In this document: piece after piece, positions 1-7,747 of the stretch
How the letters are laid out: each line of letters starts with the position of its first letter
Numbering within the stretch: position 1 is the first letter of the stretch
Translations under genes and position numbers: made by a program
From: Opitutaceae bacterium
Lineage (GTDB): Bacteria; Verrucomicrobiota; Verrucomicrobiia; Opitutales; Opitutaceae
DNA length: 19,439 bases
NCBI GenBank assembly: GCA_029979145.1
Contig: JAPOIC010000010.1
Location: forward strand, 1 to 19,439
Direction of reading: 5' to 3'
The notes under the pieces: model-generated
Databases searched by the model: none
The model's input: the letters and a program-made list of their open reading frames with translations, nothing else
What the model was told of the DNA's origin: nothing

Positions 1-785
1 CAGGTGAAGAAGCCCTTGGTCTCCGCCTGCACGTTGATCAGCGCGGTGTTCTTCTCGAAGTGGACGAGGCCGGTGTATTCGTAGTTGCCGGTGCGGTTGG
101 TCTGCACCGTGCCGATGCGTCCGTCGGCCCACACGCCGGTGATAATGTCGTGCTGCTCCAAGCTCTGGCAGCGCACGCTGCGGCAGCCGGTGCCCATGGC
201 GGTGTAGAGCATCTCGATCGGGTGGATGCCATACCAGTAGAAGCCGGGATTGGTCGGCTCCAGCGCGGCCGGGCCGTGGAACTGCGCGCCCTTGACCGTG
301 GGGCGGGTCTTGGGGGTGACGATGCGGGTCAGCGCGCCGGTGAAACGCAGCGAGGATGAGGTGAAGATCGGGCAGCCGTGCTGCGCGGCGATGGCGAAAA
401 TTTCCTTGGCCACGGCGGTGGAGAGCGCGAAGGGCTTGTCGACGAACACCGGCTTGCCCGGGCCCGCGGCGGCGATGCGCTTGAACTGTTCCAGGTGGGT
501 GCGGCCGTCCAGCGAGGTGTGCAGGATGGCGTCGCTGGCGGCGACGACTGCCTCGATGGAATCCATGATTTCAACGCCGTATTTCTCGCGCAGGTCCTTG
601 GTGTAGCCGGGCACGCGGTCTATGCTCGACGGGAGGTCGGGCGAGCCGCCGGGGAAAGCGGCGACGACGCGCGCGCCCTCAATGTGGTGCTTGGCCTCCG
701 GATTGTTGAATTCGTCGCTGAAGACGATGACGTGGGATGTGTCGAGGCCGATGATGCCGAGTTTCAGTTCAGGGGAGTTGCTCAT
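1..785 (-). CDS. Gfo/Idh/MocA-family oxidoreductase, 3' end outside the window
   Basis: This is a probable NAD(P)-dependent sugar or cyclitol dehydrogenase-type protein of the Gfo/Idh/MocA family, most likely cytoplasmic. I translated the reverse strand from the ATG at 785; about 261 codons are open to the window edge. The N-terminus (LGIIGLDTSHV) is the Rossmann beta-alpha-beta start. The first domain carries the family's (E/D)KP signature as FVDKPFAL near residue 125, where Asp replaces the commoner Glu. A GFYWYGIHPIEMLY stretch resembles the substrate-side helix with the usual GxHxxD-like histidine. An AAAGGA ribosome site a few bases upstream supports the start. The substrate cannot be told from sequence. 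The gene is transcribed away from the asparaginase unit. The C-terminal part is not visible, so completeness is unknown. Confidence 0.85.
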   Translation of the reverse strand, partial: MSNSPELKLGIIGLDTSHVIVFSDEFNNPEAKHHIEGARVVAAFPGGSPDLPSSIDRVPGYTKDLREKYGVEIMDSIEAVVAASDAILHTSLDGRTHLEQFKRIAAAGPGKPVFVDKPFALSTAVAKEIFAIAAQHGCPIFTSSSLRFTGALTRIVTPKTRPTVKGAQFHGPAALEPTNPGFYWYGIHPIEMLYTAMGTGCRSVRCQSLEQHDIITGVWADGRIGTVQTNRTGNYEYTGLVHFEKNTALINVQAETKGFFT

Positions 786-894
786 GGAAAGTCCTTTGGG
801 GTGAAACGCCGGCGGTTATAGACCGGCCTTTCCGCGCGGCACGAGCCCCGAGTGCATTTTTCTGCGTGTATTTTCATGATCGAAGCTAACCGGG

Positions 895-917
895 GCCGGC
901 GGAACGCCGACGCTCCC
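895..917 (-). repeat. Single hairpin related to the window's GGGAGCG repeat family
   Basis: Read on the minus strand this begins GGGAGCGTCGGCG and ends CGCCGGC, matching the first half of the double-hairpin elements at 10429-10480 and 12000-12052. It sits in the 193-bp gap between the divergent oxidoreductase and asparaginase genes, where I see no other clear feature. The function is unknown. Confidence 0.5.
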
Positions 918-978
918 ATGAGGGTGTATCTTCGTGATTTCCATTCGCCCTCGGCTCACGCACGATGGCGGTCGCTCC

Positions 979-1971
979 ATGGACTCCGCCAAGCCCCTCA
1001 TTCACCTTCTCGCCACCGGTGGCACGATCGCCGGCGCCCAGAATGCCGCGGGCGGCTACGCGGCGGCGGTGATGTCGGGCGAAGAATTGCTGGCGGCCGT
1101 GCCACAGCTGGCAAACCTGGCGCGGATCGAACCGGAACAGGTCGCCCGGCTCGGCAGCCAGGACATGGACGAGGCCGTGTGGGTGAAACTGGCCGCGCGT
1201 GCGCAGGCCGTGCTCGACGAACCCGCGACCGCGGGCGTCGTCATCACGCATGGCACGGACACGATGGAGGAGACGGCGTATTTCCTGAACCTTGTCCTGC
1301 GCACGACCAAGCCGGTGGTGCTGGTGGGCGCGATGCGGCCGGCGACGGCGATTTCGCCCGACGGTCCGATGAATCTTTACAACGCCGTGGCCGTGGCTGC
1401 CGATCCCGCCGCCGTCGGCCGTGGCGTGCTCGTGGTGGCGAATGACGAGGTGCATTTCGCCCGCGAAGTGGCGAAGACGAATACGACCCAAGTCGGCACC
1501 TTCAAGTCGCTCAACCGTGGACTCGCCGGCCTCGTGCATCGCGGCCGTATCCATTTCTTCGGCCCCACGGTGCGCCGGCACACGGCCGACAGCGAATTCG
1601 CGCCGCTGGGCGGCACGGCGCTGCCGCGGGTCGATATTCTCCATGCGCATGCGGGCATGCGCCGCGACCTGATCGACGCGGCGGTGGCCACCGGAGCCCG
1701 CGGACTCGTGATTGCGGGCGTGGGCGCGGGCAACCTGCCCGCCGGCGCGCTCACGGCGTGCCGCGATGCGGTCGGGGCCGGCGTGGCGATCGTGCGCAGC
1801 TCCCGCACTGGCGGTGGCGTGGTGGAGCGCAACGTCGAGATTGATGACGACGGGCTCGGGTTTCTCGTGGCCGAGGAGCTGAATCCGCAAAAGGCGCGCG
1901 TGCTGCTCATGCTCGGACTCACGCGCTCGACTGACGCGGTGACGCTGCAGGCGCTCTTCCAGGTTTATTAA
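979..1971 (+). CDS. Type II-like L-asparaginase
   Basis: This enzyme hydrolyses L-asparagine to aspartate and ammonia. The 330-residue protein has every catalytic element of the AnsB/asparaginase family: ATGGTIAG near residues 12-19 with the nucleophilic Thr16, loop Tyr27, SGEELL near 33-38, and THGTDTMEET with Thr93-Asp94. Lys166 lies in AKTNTTQVGTFKS. The spacing of Thr16, Thr93-Asp94 and Lys166 matches E. coli AnsB (12, 89-90, 162). I chose the ATG at 979, not the upstream GTG at 934, because family homology starts just after it. No strong ribosome site is visible. There is no signal peptide, so a cytoplasmic location is likely, unlike periplasmic E. coli AnsB. The stop overlaps the next start by one base (TAATG), implying translational coupling. 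Confidence 0.93.
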   Translation: MDSAKPLIHLLATGGTIAGAQNAAGGYAAAVMSGEELLAAVPQLANLARIEPEQVARLGSQDMDEAVWVKLAARAQAVLDEPATAGVVITHGTDTMEETAYFLNLVLRTTKPVVLVGAMRPATAISPDGPMNLYNAVAVAADPAAVGRGVLVVANDEVHFAREVAKTNTTQVGTFKSLNRGLAGLVHRGRIHFFGPTVRRHTADSEFAPLGGTALPRVDILHAHAGMRRDLIDAAVATGARGLVIAGVGAGNLPAGALTACRDAVGAGVAIVRSSRTGGGVVERNVEIDDDGLGFLVAEELNPQKARVLLMLGLTRSTDAVTLQALFQVY

Positions 1972-3215
1972 TGAATGTGATCGACGACGCTCCGCTCCGG
2001 GCGGCGCTGGCCGAGGAATCGCCGCGCTGGAAATTCGTGTCCGGCACCCGTTACCGCGAGATGAGCCGCGTGTTCGCGCTGCAGCTCGTCGCCATCGCCG
2101 CGCACCGCGAGTCCGGCCGGGTGGTGGATGGACAAACCTTGACCGACGCCTTTGCGGCCAAACTGCATCCGTTGCTCGACGGCCGGCCGGCGGATGATGC
2201 GGAGGGCAACACGCGCGAGCCCGAGGCGCAGGGCGGCATCGGCGGTTGGACGCATGCGGCGGCGGCGTGGATTCTTGTTCTCGCGAGTCGCACGCCCACC
2301 GTATGGGACCAGATCCCAGCGGAGGAGCGGGAACGCGCCGACCTCATCATGCAGGCGCTCGCGGTGGCGGGACATTTCACGATGGGGGACGGCAACGAGT
2401 GTCACATCCTACTCGATGGCCTCTCCGCGCACGACAAGAGCTGGAACATCAACATCACCGAGGGCTACGTCGACGTGATGGCGGCGGCTGGTCAGTATTT
2501 CGGTGCGCCGGCCCTTGATGCGTTTTTTGCGAGTTTCGATTTTGATTCGTTCGTCGCCCGCCTCCGCGCGGCGAACCTGATGAACATCGTGCGGTGTTGG
2601 ACGCACCGCCCGGGGATCGCTGGACTAGTGATGCATGGCGGCCGCCACGAACTGCCGCCGCCGAAGCGACCGCTGGATCTCGGAGGCATTGCCGGCACGG
2701 CGCTCGGCGTGCGGCGTCCGTTTCGGTTTCAAGGCCTGCCGGCTGATGATGCGTGGGGGCTGTTTCTTACCCAGGGTTACCGTCAGTTCGCCAAGTGCGT
2801 GCGCACGCGGATCAACGTGCAGACGGGCGAGCACACACGCTTGCTGCAGCGTGCGACGTCCGCGGAAGTTTCGCCGTGGGAAGGCCGGCTCGGCATGTGC
2901 ACGGAGTTTGAGGGCACCGACTGGTATGGTGTGCGCAGCTGCCTGCAATACGCCTTTGAAGGCACGATGATCGTGATTGGCACGGGTGCGTCGTTGCGCG
3001 CGCTCGGCCTCTGGCGCGACGACGACAGCGGTCGCGAGCTGGAGCGTCGCCTCGCGGTCGGCCTGGCCGACTTGCAGTTCAAGGCGCGCGAAGGCTACCG
3101 CGGCTGGGCGCACGGCAAGGAGATCCTCGAGGGCGGGGATATGATCGAAGGCCATGGCGCGGCGCATGTCTTTGCGATGGGCACGACTTGGTTCGCCCTG
3201 CCGGCGGAGCAGTGA
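1971..3215 (+). CDS. Uncharacterised 414-residue protein coupled to asparaginase
   Basis: I do not recognise a named family. The protein is soluble-looking, with no signal peptide or membrane segment. It is rich in Trp and aromatic residues and in predicted helices, with motifs such as GGIGGWTHAAAAWIL (about 84-98), SWNINITEGYVDVM (about 158-171) and GWAHGKEILEGGDMIEGHGAAHVFAMG near the C-terminus. The alternation of helices with conserved aromatic and His/Glu-containing loops recalls alpha/alpha-toroid enzymes such as polysaccharide lyases or glycoside hydrolases, but this is only an impression. Its start codon overlaps the asparaginase stop by one base, and a TRIC-type channel gene follows 5 bp after its stop, so the three are very likely co-transcribed. 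A role linked to asparagine or amide metabolism is possible but unproven. Confidence 0.75.
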   Translation: MNVIDDAPLRAALAEESPRWKFVSGTRYREMSRVFALQLVAIAAHRESGRVVDGQTLTDAFAAKLHPLLDGRPADDAEGNTREPEAQGGIGGWTHAAAAWILVLASRTPTVWDQIPAEERERADLIMQALAVAGHFTMGDGNECHILLDGLSAHDKSWNINITEGYVDVMAAAGQYFGAPALDAFFASFDFDSFVARLRAANLMNIVRCWTHRPGIAGLVMHGGRHELPPPKRPLDLGGIAGTALGVRRPFRFQGLPADDAWGLFLTQGYRQFAKCVRTRINVQTGEHTRLLQRATSAEVSPWEGRLGMCTEFEGTDWYGVRSCLQYAFEGTMIVIGTGASLRALGLWRDDDSGRELERRLAVGLADLQFKAREGYRGWAHGKEILEGGDMIEGHGAAHVFAMGTTWFALPAEQ

Positions 3216-3220
3216 CAATC

Positions 3221-3853
3221 ATGGCCACCGCCTTTCAACTGCCCGTCTGGTTCGATCTGGCTGCGACCTTTGCGTTTGCCCTCACCGGTGCGTTGGCGGC
3301 GATCAAGCGGGGCTACGACATCGTCGGCCTGCTTTCGCTTGCGATCGTGTCGGGCATCGGCGGCGGCCTGATTCGTGACGGCGTGTTCTTGCAGCAGGGC
3401 GTGACGCCGTTGCTGACCAACCCGCACTACCTCTACGTCATCGGCGCGGCGGCAGTGGTCGGCCTCGTCCTGGGTGAGCGCGTGCATCACTTCAACCGCG
3501 TCATCGCGTTGGTCGATGCGTTGGGGCTCGGGGCGTATGCCTGCTTCGGCGTGCAGAAATCGCTACAGGTGGGGCTCGGCCCGACGGCCGCAGTCTTCGT
3601 CGGCGTGGTCAACGCCGTGGGCGGCGGACTATTGCGGGACGTGCTCACGCGCGAGGAGCCGCTGGTGTTTCGTCCGGGACAATTCTACGTGCTGGTCGCG
3701 CTGGCTGGCGCGGTGACCTTTGTGTTCCTCACGGCGCAACTGCAGGTGACCGCGACGACCGCGGCGTTTGCGGCGATCGGGCTCACGGTCGTGTTCCGCG
3801 TGCTCACGATTGCCTTTAACTGGCGCACCGCCGCGGTGACGCAGCCCCTTTGA
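3221..3853 (+). CDS. TRIC/YicG (UPF0126) family membrane channel protein
   Basis: This 210-residue inner-membrane protein belongs to the trimeric intracellular cation channel-like family (YicG, UPF0126). Some members act as cation channels or glycine transporters. About seven hydrophobic segments fill the sequence. The family's internal duplication is obvious: GIGGGLIRDGVF in the first half is echoed by AVGGGLLRDVLTRE in the second, and ALTGALAAIKRGYD is echoed by ALGLGAYACFGVQK. I chose the ATG at 3221 over an in-frame TTG at 3188 that lies inside the previous gene. A GGAG lies about 12 bases upstream. It is the last gene of the asparaginase unit. Its stop is 15 bases from the convergent gene stub, with a weak ACCGC/GCGGT hairpin in the gap. 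The transported solute is unknown. Confidence 0.9.
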   Translation: MATAFQLPVWFDLAATFAFALTGALAAIKRGYDIVGLLSLAIVSGIGGGLIRDGVFLQQGVTPLLTNPHYLYVIGAAAVVGLVLGERVHHFNRVIALVDALGLGAYACFGVQKSLQVGLGPTAAVFVGVVNAVGGGLLRDVLTREEPLVFRPGQFYVLVALAGAVTFVFLTAQLQVTATTAAFAAIGLTVVFRVLTIAFNWRTAAVTQPL

Positions 3854-3868
3854 CCGCTGCCGGGCGGT

Positions 3869-4111
3869 TCAGGTCTGCGGCCGGATCAGGTGGTCGATCC
3901 AGTGGGACACCGCCTGGGTGAGGATGACGGGCAGGGCGTTGAAGATGAGCTCATTGATGCCCGCGACGAGGCGGGTGTCGGTGGTGCGTGTGACGACGGC
4001 GCGGTCGCGGTAGACCGTCACGGCGGTGATGCGGGAGTCGACGGCGTTGGCGCGGAGGCCGGCGGTGACGACGGCGAACGCGAGGAGGGAAAACAGGGAA
4101 CGTTTGAACAT
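3869..4111 (-). pseudogene. N-terminal stub of a DUF4140/DUF4139 (mucoidy-inhibitor-like) protein
   Basis: The 80-residue reading frame starts with a signal peptide (KRSLFSLLAFAVVTAGLRANA). It continues with DSRITAVTVYRDRAVVTRTTDTRLVAG and INELIFNALPV, the standard start of DUF4140 in the several-hundred-residue MuiA/DUF4139 proteins. After NALPV the family similarity stops and an unrelated tail of about 20 residues runs to a stop 15 bp from the convergent channel gene. No continuation of the family is visible downstream, where the TRIC-family gene begins on the other strand. This looks like a 3'-truncated relic. A short functional secreted peptide cannot be excluded. No good ribosome site precedes the ATG. 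Confidence 0.7.
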
Positions 4112-4190
4112 GACTTCGGGAGTTAGCGGGGGTTAACGGAGCGGATGCGGGTTTCTTAGGCCGAAATCGGAAATCGATTCCGGCGGTTCG

Positions 4191-5705
4191 TCACCACGAG
4201 TCGCTGCGGAAAGGCGCGGCGGGCAGGCCGGCGCCGTTCAAAAGGTTGGCCTTGGGCGTGTTGCTCCACGCGTAGCGCACGGCCACGGGGGCAGGCACGG
4301 CGTCGCTGCGCACGATGACGGTGTCGCCGTCGATGCGCGCGGTCGCCGAATAAAATTTCCGATCCTCGCCGGCGATTTCAAAGCTCTGCGGCGGCAGTTC
4401 CGCGGAGATCAGGCCGGTGTCGGCGTGCGTGAATTTCACCCGCAAGGTGGCGCCCTCGCGAGTCACGCCCGCGAAGCGCGGACCGCTCCAGTCCACCGGC
4501 ACACCATAGGCCTGGGACAAGGCGACGGCGCCCAAGCGGCGGCCGACGGTGGGTTTGTTTTGCGGGTGGATGTCCTTGGGGTCGCCGCAGTCGATGGTCA
4601 CCGCCATGCCGGTGTTGGGCAGCTTTAGCGCCGCGATCTGGGCCTCGCGCAACCATGCCCAGGTGAGGTTGGACGGGTCGTAGCCTTGGGTGTAGTTCGG
4701 CAGCTGCACGAAATAGAATGGAAAATCACCCTGGCCCCATTGCGCGCGCCACGCCTTGATCATGGCGGGAAGCAGTTCGGCGTATTCGTTGGCGCGCTCC
4801 CAGTTCGATTCGCCCTGATACCAGAACGCACCGCGCAGCGCGTAGGGTTGGAGCGGGGCGATCATGCCGTTGAACAACTGGCTGAGGGCGTGCGGCGAAC
4901 CATGGCCGCGCGGCAGGAGCGGCATGGTCTCGGGCGCGGGCTGACCTTGGGCGAGACGCTCCTTCATGACTTTGTCCCACGCGGCATACTCGGCTTCGAT
5001 CTTCGGGTAGTTCGTGACCATGTATTGCCAGCGCTCGTTGATGGCAGGCCAAGGCGGCGTGGCGCTGAGCGAAGGGGCGTCGATCCACGCCTCGATCTTG
5101 CTGCCGCCCCACGAGCTGTGAATCACGCCGACGGGCACGCCGAGTTTGCGCTGCAGTTCGACGGAAAAATACCACGCGACGGCGCTGAAGCTGCCGGCGG
5201 TGTCCGGCTCGGCCGCTAACCAACCGGAGGTGGCGACGGTCATCGCCGGCTCCGCGGCGGCGGTGAGTGCGACATTGAGGTGGCGGATCAACGGATTGCG
5301 AATGCCAGCCACGACCTTCGCGGCATCGGGCAGGCTGCTAAGCGGCCGGTTCATGTTGGACTGGCCCGAGGCCAGCCAAACTTCGCCGACGAGCACATCG
5401 CGAACCGTGAGCGTGCTGCTGCCGGTCACGACCAGGTCGGCCGGCTCGATCGCAGCGGACATCGGCGCCAGGTAGACGATCCAGCGTCCATCGGCCTCGG
5501 CGGTGGTGCCGACGGATTGGCCGCGGAAAGTCACCGTGAGGTGCTCGCCGGGCTCGGCGCGGCCCCAGACCGGCACGGGCTGGTTGCGCTGCAGGATGGC
5601 GTGGTCGCAGAAAAGCGGGGCGAGGGTCACTTCGGCCATGGCGGCAGCTGAGCCTGCCGCAAGGCAGACCAGCAAGGCAATGATAGGGAAGCGCAAACCG
5701 GGCAT
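4191..5705 (-). CDS. Secreted sialate O-acetylesterase (SGNH hydrolase)
   Basis: This is a carbohydrate esterase that removes O-acetyl groups from sialic acids or other acetylated glycans, probably in the periplasm. The 504-residue protein begins with a signal peptide (about 1-24, ending AAMA). An N-terminal beta-domain (about 25-105) precedes the hydrolase core. The core has GQSNM at 114-118 with nucleophile Ser116, GVIHSSWGGSKIEAW at 193-207 with the oxyanion-hole Gly region, FWYQGESN at 294-301, and DPKDIHPQNK with the Asp378-x-His380 pair. All catalytic blocks are present and the length is normal for the family. It stands alone on the minus strand, with a relic downstream and a small hypothetical gene upstream on the same strand. 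No SusC/D or transporter partners are visible. The natural substrate is inferred from the family only. Confidence 0.93.
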   Translation of the reverse strand: MPGLRFPIIALLVCLAAGSAAAMAEVTLAPLFCDHAILQRNQPVPVWGRAEPGEHLTVTFRGQSVGTTAEADGRWIVYLAPMSAAIEPADLVVTGSSTLTVRDVLVGEVWLASGQSNMNRPLSSLPDAAKVVAGIRNPLIRHLNVALTAAAEPAMTVATSGWLAAEPDTAGSFSAVAWYFSVELQRKLGVPVGVIHSSWGGSKIEAWIDAPSLSATPPWPAINERWQYMVTNYPKIEAEYAAWDKVMKERLAQGQPAPETMPLLPRGHGSPHALSQLFNGMIAPLQPYALRGAFWYQGESNWERANEYAELLPAMIKAWRAQWGQGDFPFYFVQLPNYTQGYDPSNLTWAWLREAQIAALKLPNTGMAVTIDCGDPKDIHPQNKPTVGRRLGAVALSQAYGVPVDWSGPRFAGVTREGATLRVKFTHADTGLISAELPPQSFEIAGEDRKFYSATARIDGDTVIVRSDAVPAPVAVRYAWSNTPKANLLNGAGLPAAPFRSDSW

Positions 5706-5783
5706 GGAAGAGTCCCCGACACGCTGTCCGCCCGCTGGTGCCCCCGCAACGCGTTTCGGGCGGGGCCGAGCAGCGGCCGGCGT

Positions 5784-6167
5784 TCAGGGATTGAAGTCGC
5801 GGCGGGCCTTGCGCTTGGCGGCGGGTGGCACGATGCCCACGCGCGGATCGCGGCGGCAGATGCGGCCGATCAGCCACTGGGCGTCGGCCTCAAAGGAATC
5901 GGCGCTCTCGGGCAGATACAGCCACTTCGGCAGGATCGGGTGGGGGGCGAGGGCGGGTCGGTCCGCGATGAGCGCAGCGTGATGCTCGCTCTCCATCGGC
6001 ACGAGGACGCCGCGCCAGGGTTCCTCGTTGTCGGCGAGGTAGAGCACGAACCGGCCGTCAAGGTAAACGGCTTTGCCGACGAACATGGCCTTCACCAGCA
6101 GCGTGGCCTCGCGCTCGAGCGGTTCGACGAGCCAGAGGTGACGGTTGACGGGTTTGGCCGACTGCAT
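5784..6167 (-). CDS. Small conserved-looking hypothetical protein
   Basis: This 127-residue protein has no signal peptide or membrane helix. Its centre reads KAMFVGKAVYLDGRFVLYLAD, then GVLVPMESEHHAAL and PILPKWLYLPE, ending in a basic tail (AAKRKARRD). The MFxGKxxYxDGRxxLxLAD run weakly resembles the N-terminal domain of TfoX/Sxy-type proteins, but I would not name it on that basis. I chose the ATG at 6167; a GTG three codons upstream at 6176 is also possible. Neither has a clear ribosome site. The gene lies downstream of uvrC on the same strand, separated by a 31-bp palindrome whose edge overlaps the uvrC stop, and it could be read from the uvrC transcript. Confidence 0.7.
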   Translation of the reverse strand: MQSAKPVNRHLWLVEPLEREATLLVKAMFVGKAVYLDGRFVLYLADNEEPWRGVLVPMESEHHAALIADRPALAPHPILPKWLYLPESADSFEADAQWLIGRICRRDPRVGIVPPAAKRKARRDFNP

Positions 6168-6176
6168 CGGGTGCAC

Positions 6177-6207
6177 TGTAGGGCGGGGTCGGCGACCCCG
6201 CCCTACA
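6177..6207. repeat. 31-bp near-perfect palindrome, dispersed repeat
   Basis: The sequence TGTAGGGCGGGGTC, a three-base centre, then GACCCCGCCCTACA forms a 14-bp perfect stem. Its edge supplies the TAG stop of uvrC. The same hairpin forms the second half of the composite elements at 10429-10480 and 12000-12052. There is no U-tract, so it is not a classic terminator, but it may affect the uvrC message end. Confidence 0.85.
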
Positions 6208-7711
6208 ACAAATCCTTGGGTTCTGCCGGTGCGGCGTCCATCGCCGGATGCAGGTGCGCGTGCAGGTCGCGCGCGAAGGCCTCGCCGATGCCGGGCACAG
6301 CGCAGAGGTCCACGGGGCTGGCGGCGCGGAGCCGGTCGATGCCGCCGAAGTGTTCCAGCAGCGCCGCCTTGCGCTTGGGGCCGAGGCCCGGGATGTCGTC
6401 GAGCACCGACTCGCGGATTTTCTTGGAACGCAGGTCGGCGTTGTAGGTGTTGGCGAAGCGGTGAGCCTCGTCGCGCAGGCGCTGCAGCAGGTTCAGGCCC
6501 GGGTCGTTGACGCTAAGGTTCAGCGGCGCGCGCTCATCCGGGAAAATGATCGTCTCGTGCTTTTTCGCGAGACCGATGAGCGCGGGGGGCTCGACTCCGA
6601 TCGCAATGAAGGCCTTGATCGCCGCGGCGATCTGGCCGCGACCGCCGTCGATCACGACCAGGTCGGGCATCGGTTTGCCCTCGGAGGCGAGGTGCCGGTA
6701 GCGGCGGCCGACGACCTCCTCCATCGCACGGAAGTCGTCGTTGCCGATGAAACTCTTGATCCGGAAGCGGCGGTAATTGTCCTTTTCCGGCCGGCCGTCG
6801 GTGAAGTGCACCATCGAGGCGACGACGAAGGTGCCCGAGATGTGCGAGATGTCGAAGCACTCCATGTGCGCGGGCGGCGACTTGAGCGCGAGCGCCGTCT
6901 GCAATGAAGCCAGCGCGTCGGTGTCGGCGCGCAAGAGCGTGCGGTCGCGCTCGAACCGCCGCGCGCGTTTTAGGGTGCCGTCGAGCGCGGAGATGACGTC
7001 GCGCAGTTCCGCGGCCTTTTCAAAATTCAGCGCCTCCGCGGCGGCCTGCATTTCCGCGCGCAAGGTTTCCAACCACTCGCGCGACTTGCCGTCGAGAAAC
7101 GCGCAGGCGGCCTCGACCCGCGTGCGGTAGTCGGCCGGCGACACGACGTTTTCGTGGCCGTAGATTTCCTGGCGCACGTCGTCGTAGAGCTGCCAGCGGC
7201 CGTCGGGCTGCCGCTGCGGCGTGGCGTCACCGAGCAGCACGCCGAACTGCCGCCGCATTTGTGCCAGCGTGCGGCGCAGCAGGCCGGAGTGCGCGAAGGG
7301 CCCGAAGTAGCGCGCGCGGGTGTCCTTGCGGATGCGCGTCAACGCGAAGCGCGGAAGTTCCTGCGCGAAGTCGACGCGCACGAGCAGGAATCGTTTGTCG
7401 TCGGTAAAATCCGTGTTGTAGCGCGGCTTCCACTGCTTGATCAGCCGGCCCTCCAGCAGCAGCGCCTCGGGCTCCGATTTCACCTCAATCGTCTCGAGGT
7501 CGTGGATCACGTCGATCAACGCGCGGATCTTCGGCTGCGCGATGGTGCGCGTGCGGCCGCGCTGGAAGTAGGACGACACGCGCTTCTTCAGGCTCTTCGC
7601 CTTGCCGACGTAAATGATGCGCCCCAGCCGGTCCTTCATCAGGTAAACCCCCGGCCGGTCCGGCAAGGCGCGGACCTTCTCCTTGAGGTTTACTGAACGG
7701 TCGGCTGGCAT
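6203..7711 (-). CDS. uvrC: Excinuclease ABC subunit C, lacking the usual Cys cluster
   Basis: UvrC makes both incisions during nucleotide excision repair with UvrA and UvrB. The 502 residues show the full domain order. A GIY-YIG nuclease spans about 18-100 (GVYLMK, IIYVGKAKSLKKRVSSYF, LLLEGRLIK; Tyr23, Arg44 and Glu87 as catalytic candidates). The UvrB-binding UVR motif is at about 223-240 (ALNFEKAAELRD). The RNase H-like nuclease has Asp287 in FDISHISGT, Asp355 in VVIDGGRGQ and His417 in DEAHRFA. Tandem helix-hairpin-helix motifs follow (DDIPGLGPKRKAALLEHFG, AVPGIGEAF). It is about 100 residues shorter than E. coli UvrC. The four clustered cysteines after FGPF that ligate a [4Fe-4S] centre in other UvrCs are absent: 154-195 contains no Cys. 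The start at 7711 fits homology. The gene diverges from cinA across 36 bp. Confidence 0.97.
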   Translation of the reverse strand: MPADRSVNLKEKVRALPDRPGVYLMKDRLGRIIYVGKAKSLKKRVSSYFQRGRTRTIAQPKIRALIDVIHDLETIEVKSEPEALLLEGRLIKQWKPRYNTDFTDDKRFLLVRVDFAQELPRFALTRIRKDTRARYFGPFAHSGLLRRTLAQMRRQFGVLLGDATPQRQPDGRWQLYDDVRQEIYGHENVVSPADYRTRVEAACAFLDGKSREWLETLRAEMQAAAEALNFEKAAELRDVISALDGTLKRARRFERDRTLLRADTDALASLQTALALKSPPAHMECFDISHISGTFVVASMVHFTDGRPEKDNYRRFRIKSFIGNDDFRAMEEVVGRRYRHLASEGKPMPDLVVIDGGRGQIAAAIKAFIAIGVEPPALIGLAKKHETIIFPDERAPLNLSVNDPGLNLLQRLRDEAHRFANTYNADLRSKKIRESVLDDIPGLGPKRKAALLEHFGGIDRLRAASPVDLCAVPGIGEAFARDLHAHLHPAMDAAPAEPKDLL

Positions 7712-7747
7712 TTTGCCAAAATCGGCCTATTTCTTTCGTCCGCAAGT

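Noticed and set aside
886..1890. 334-codon minus-strand frame opposite the asparaginase
   Set aside because: The asparaginase frame has all catalytic motifs; the antisense frame has none.
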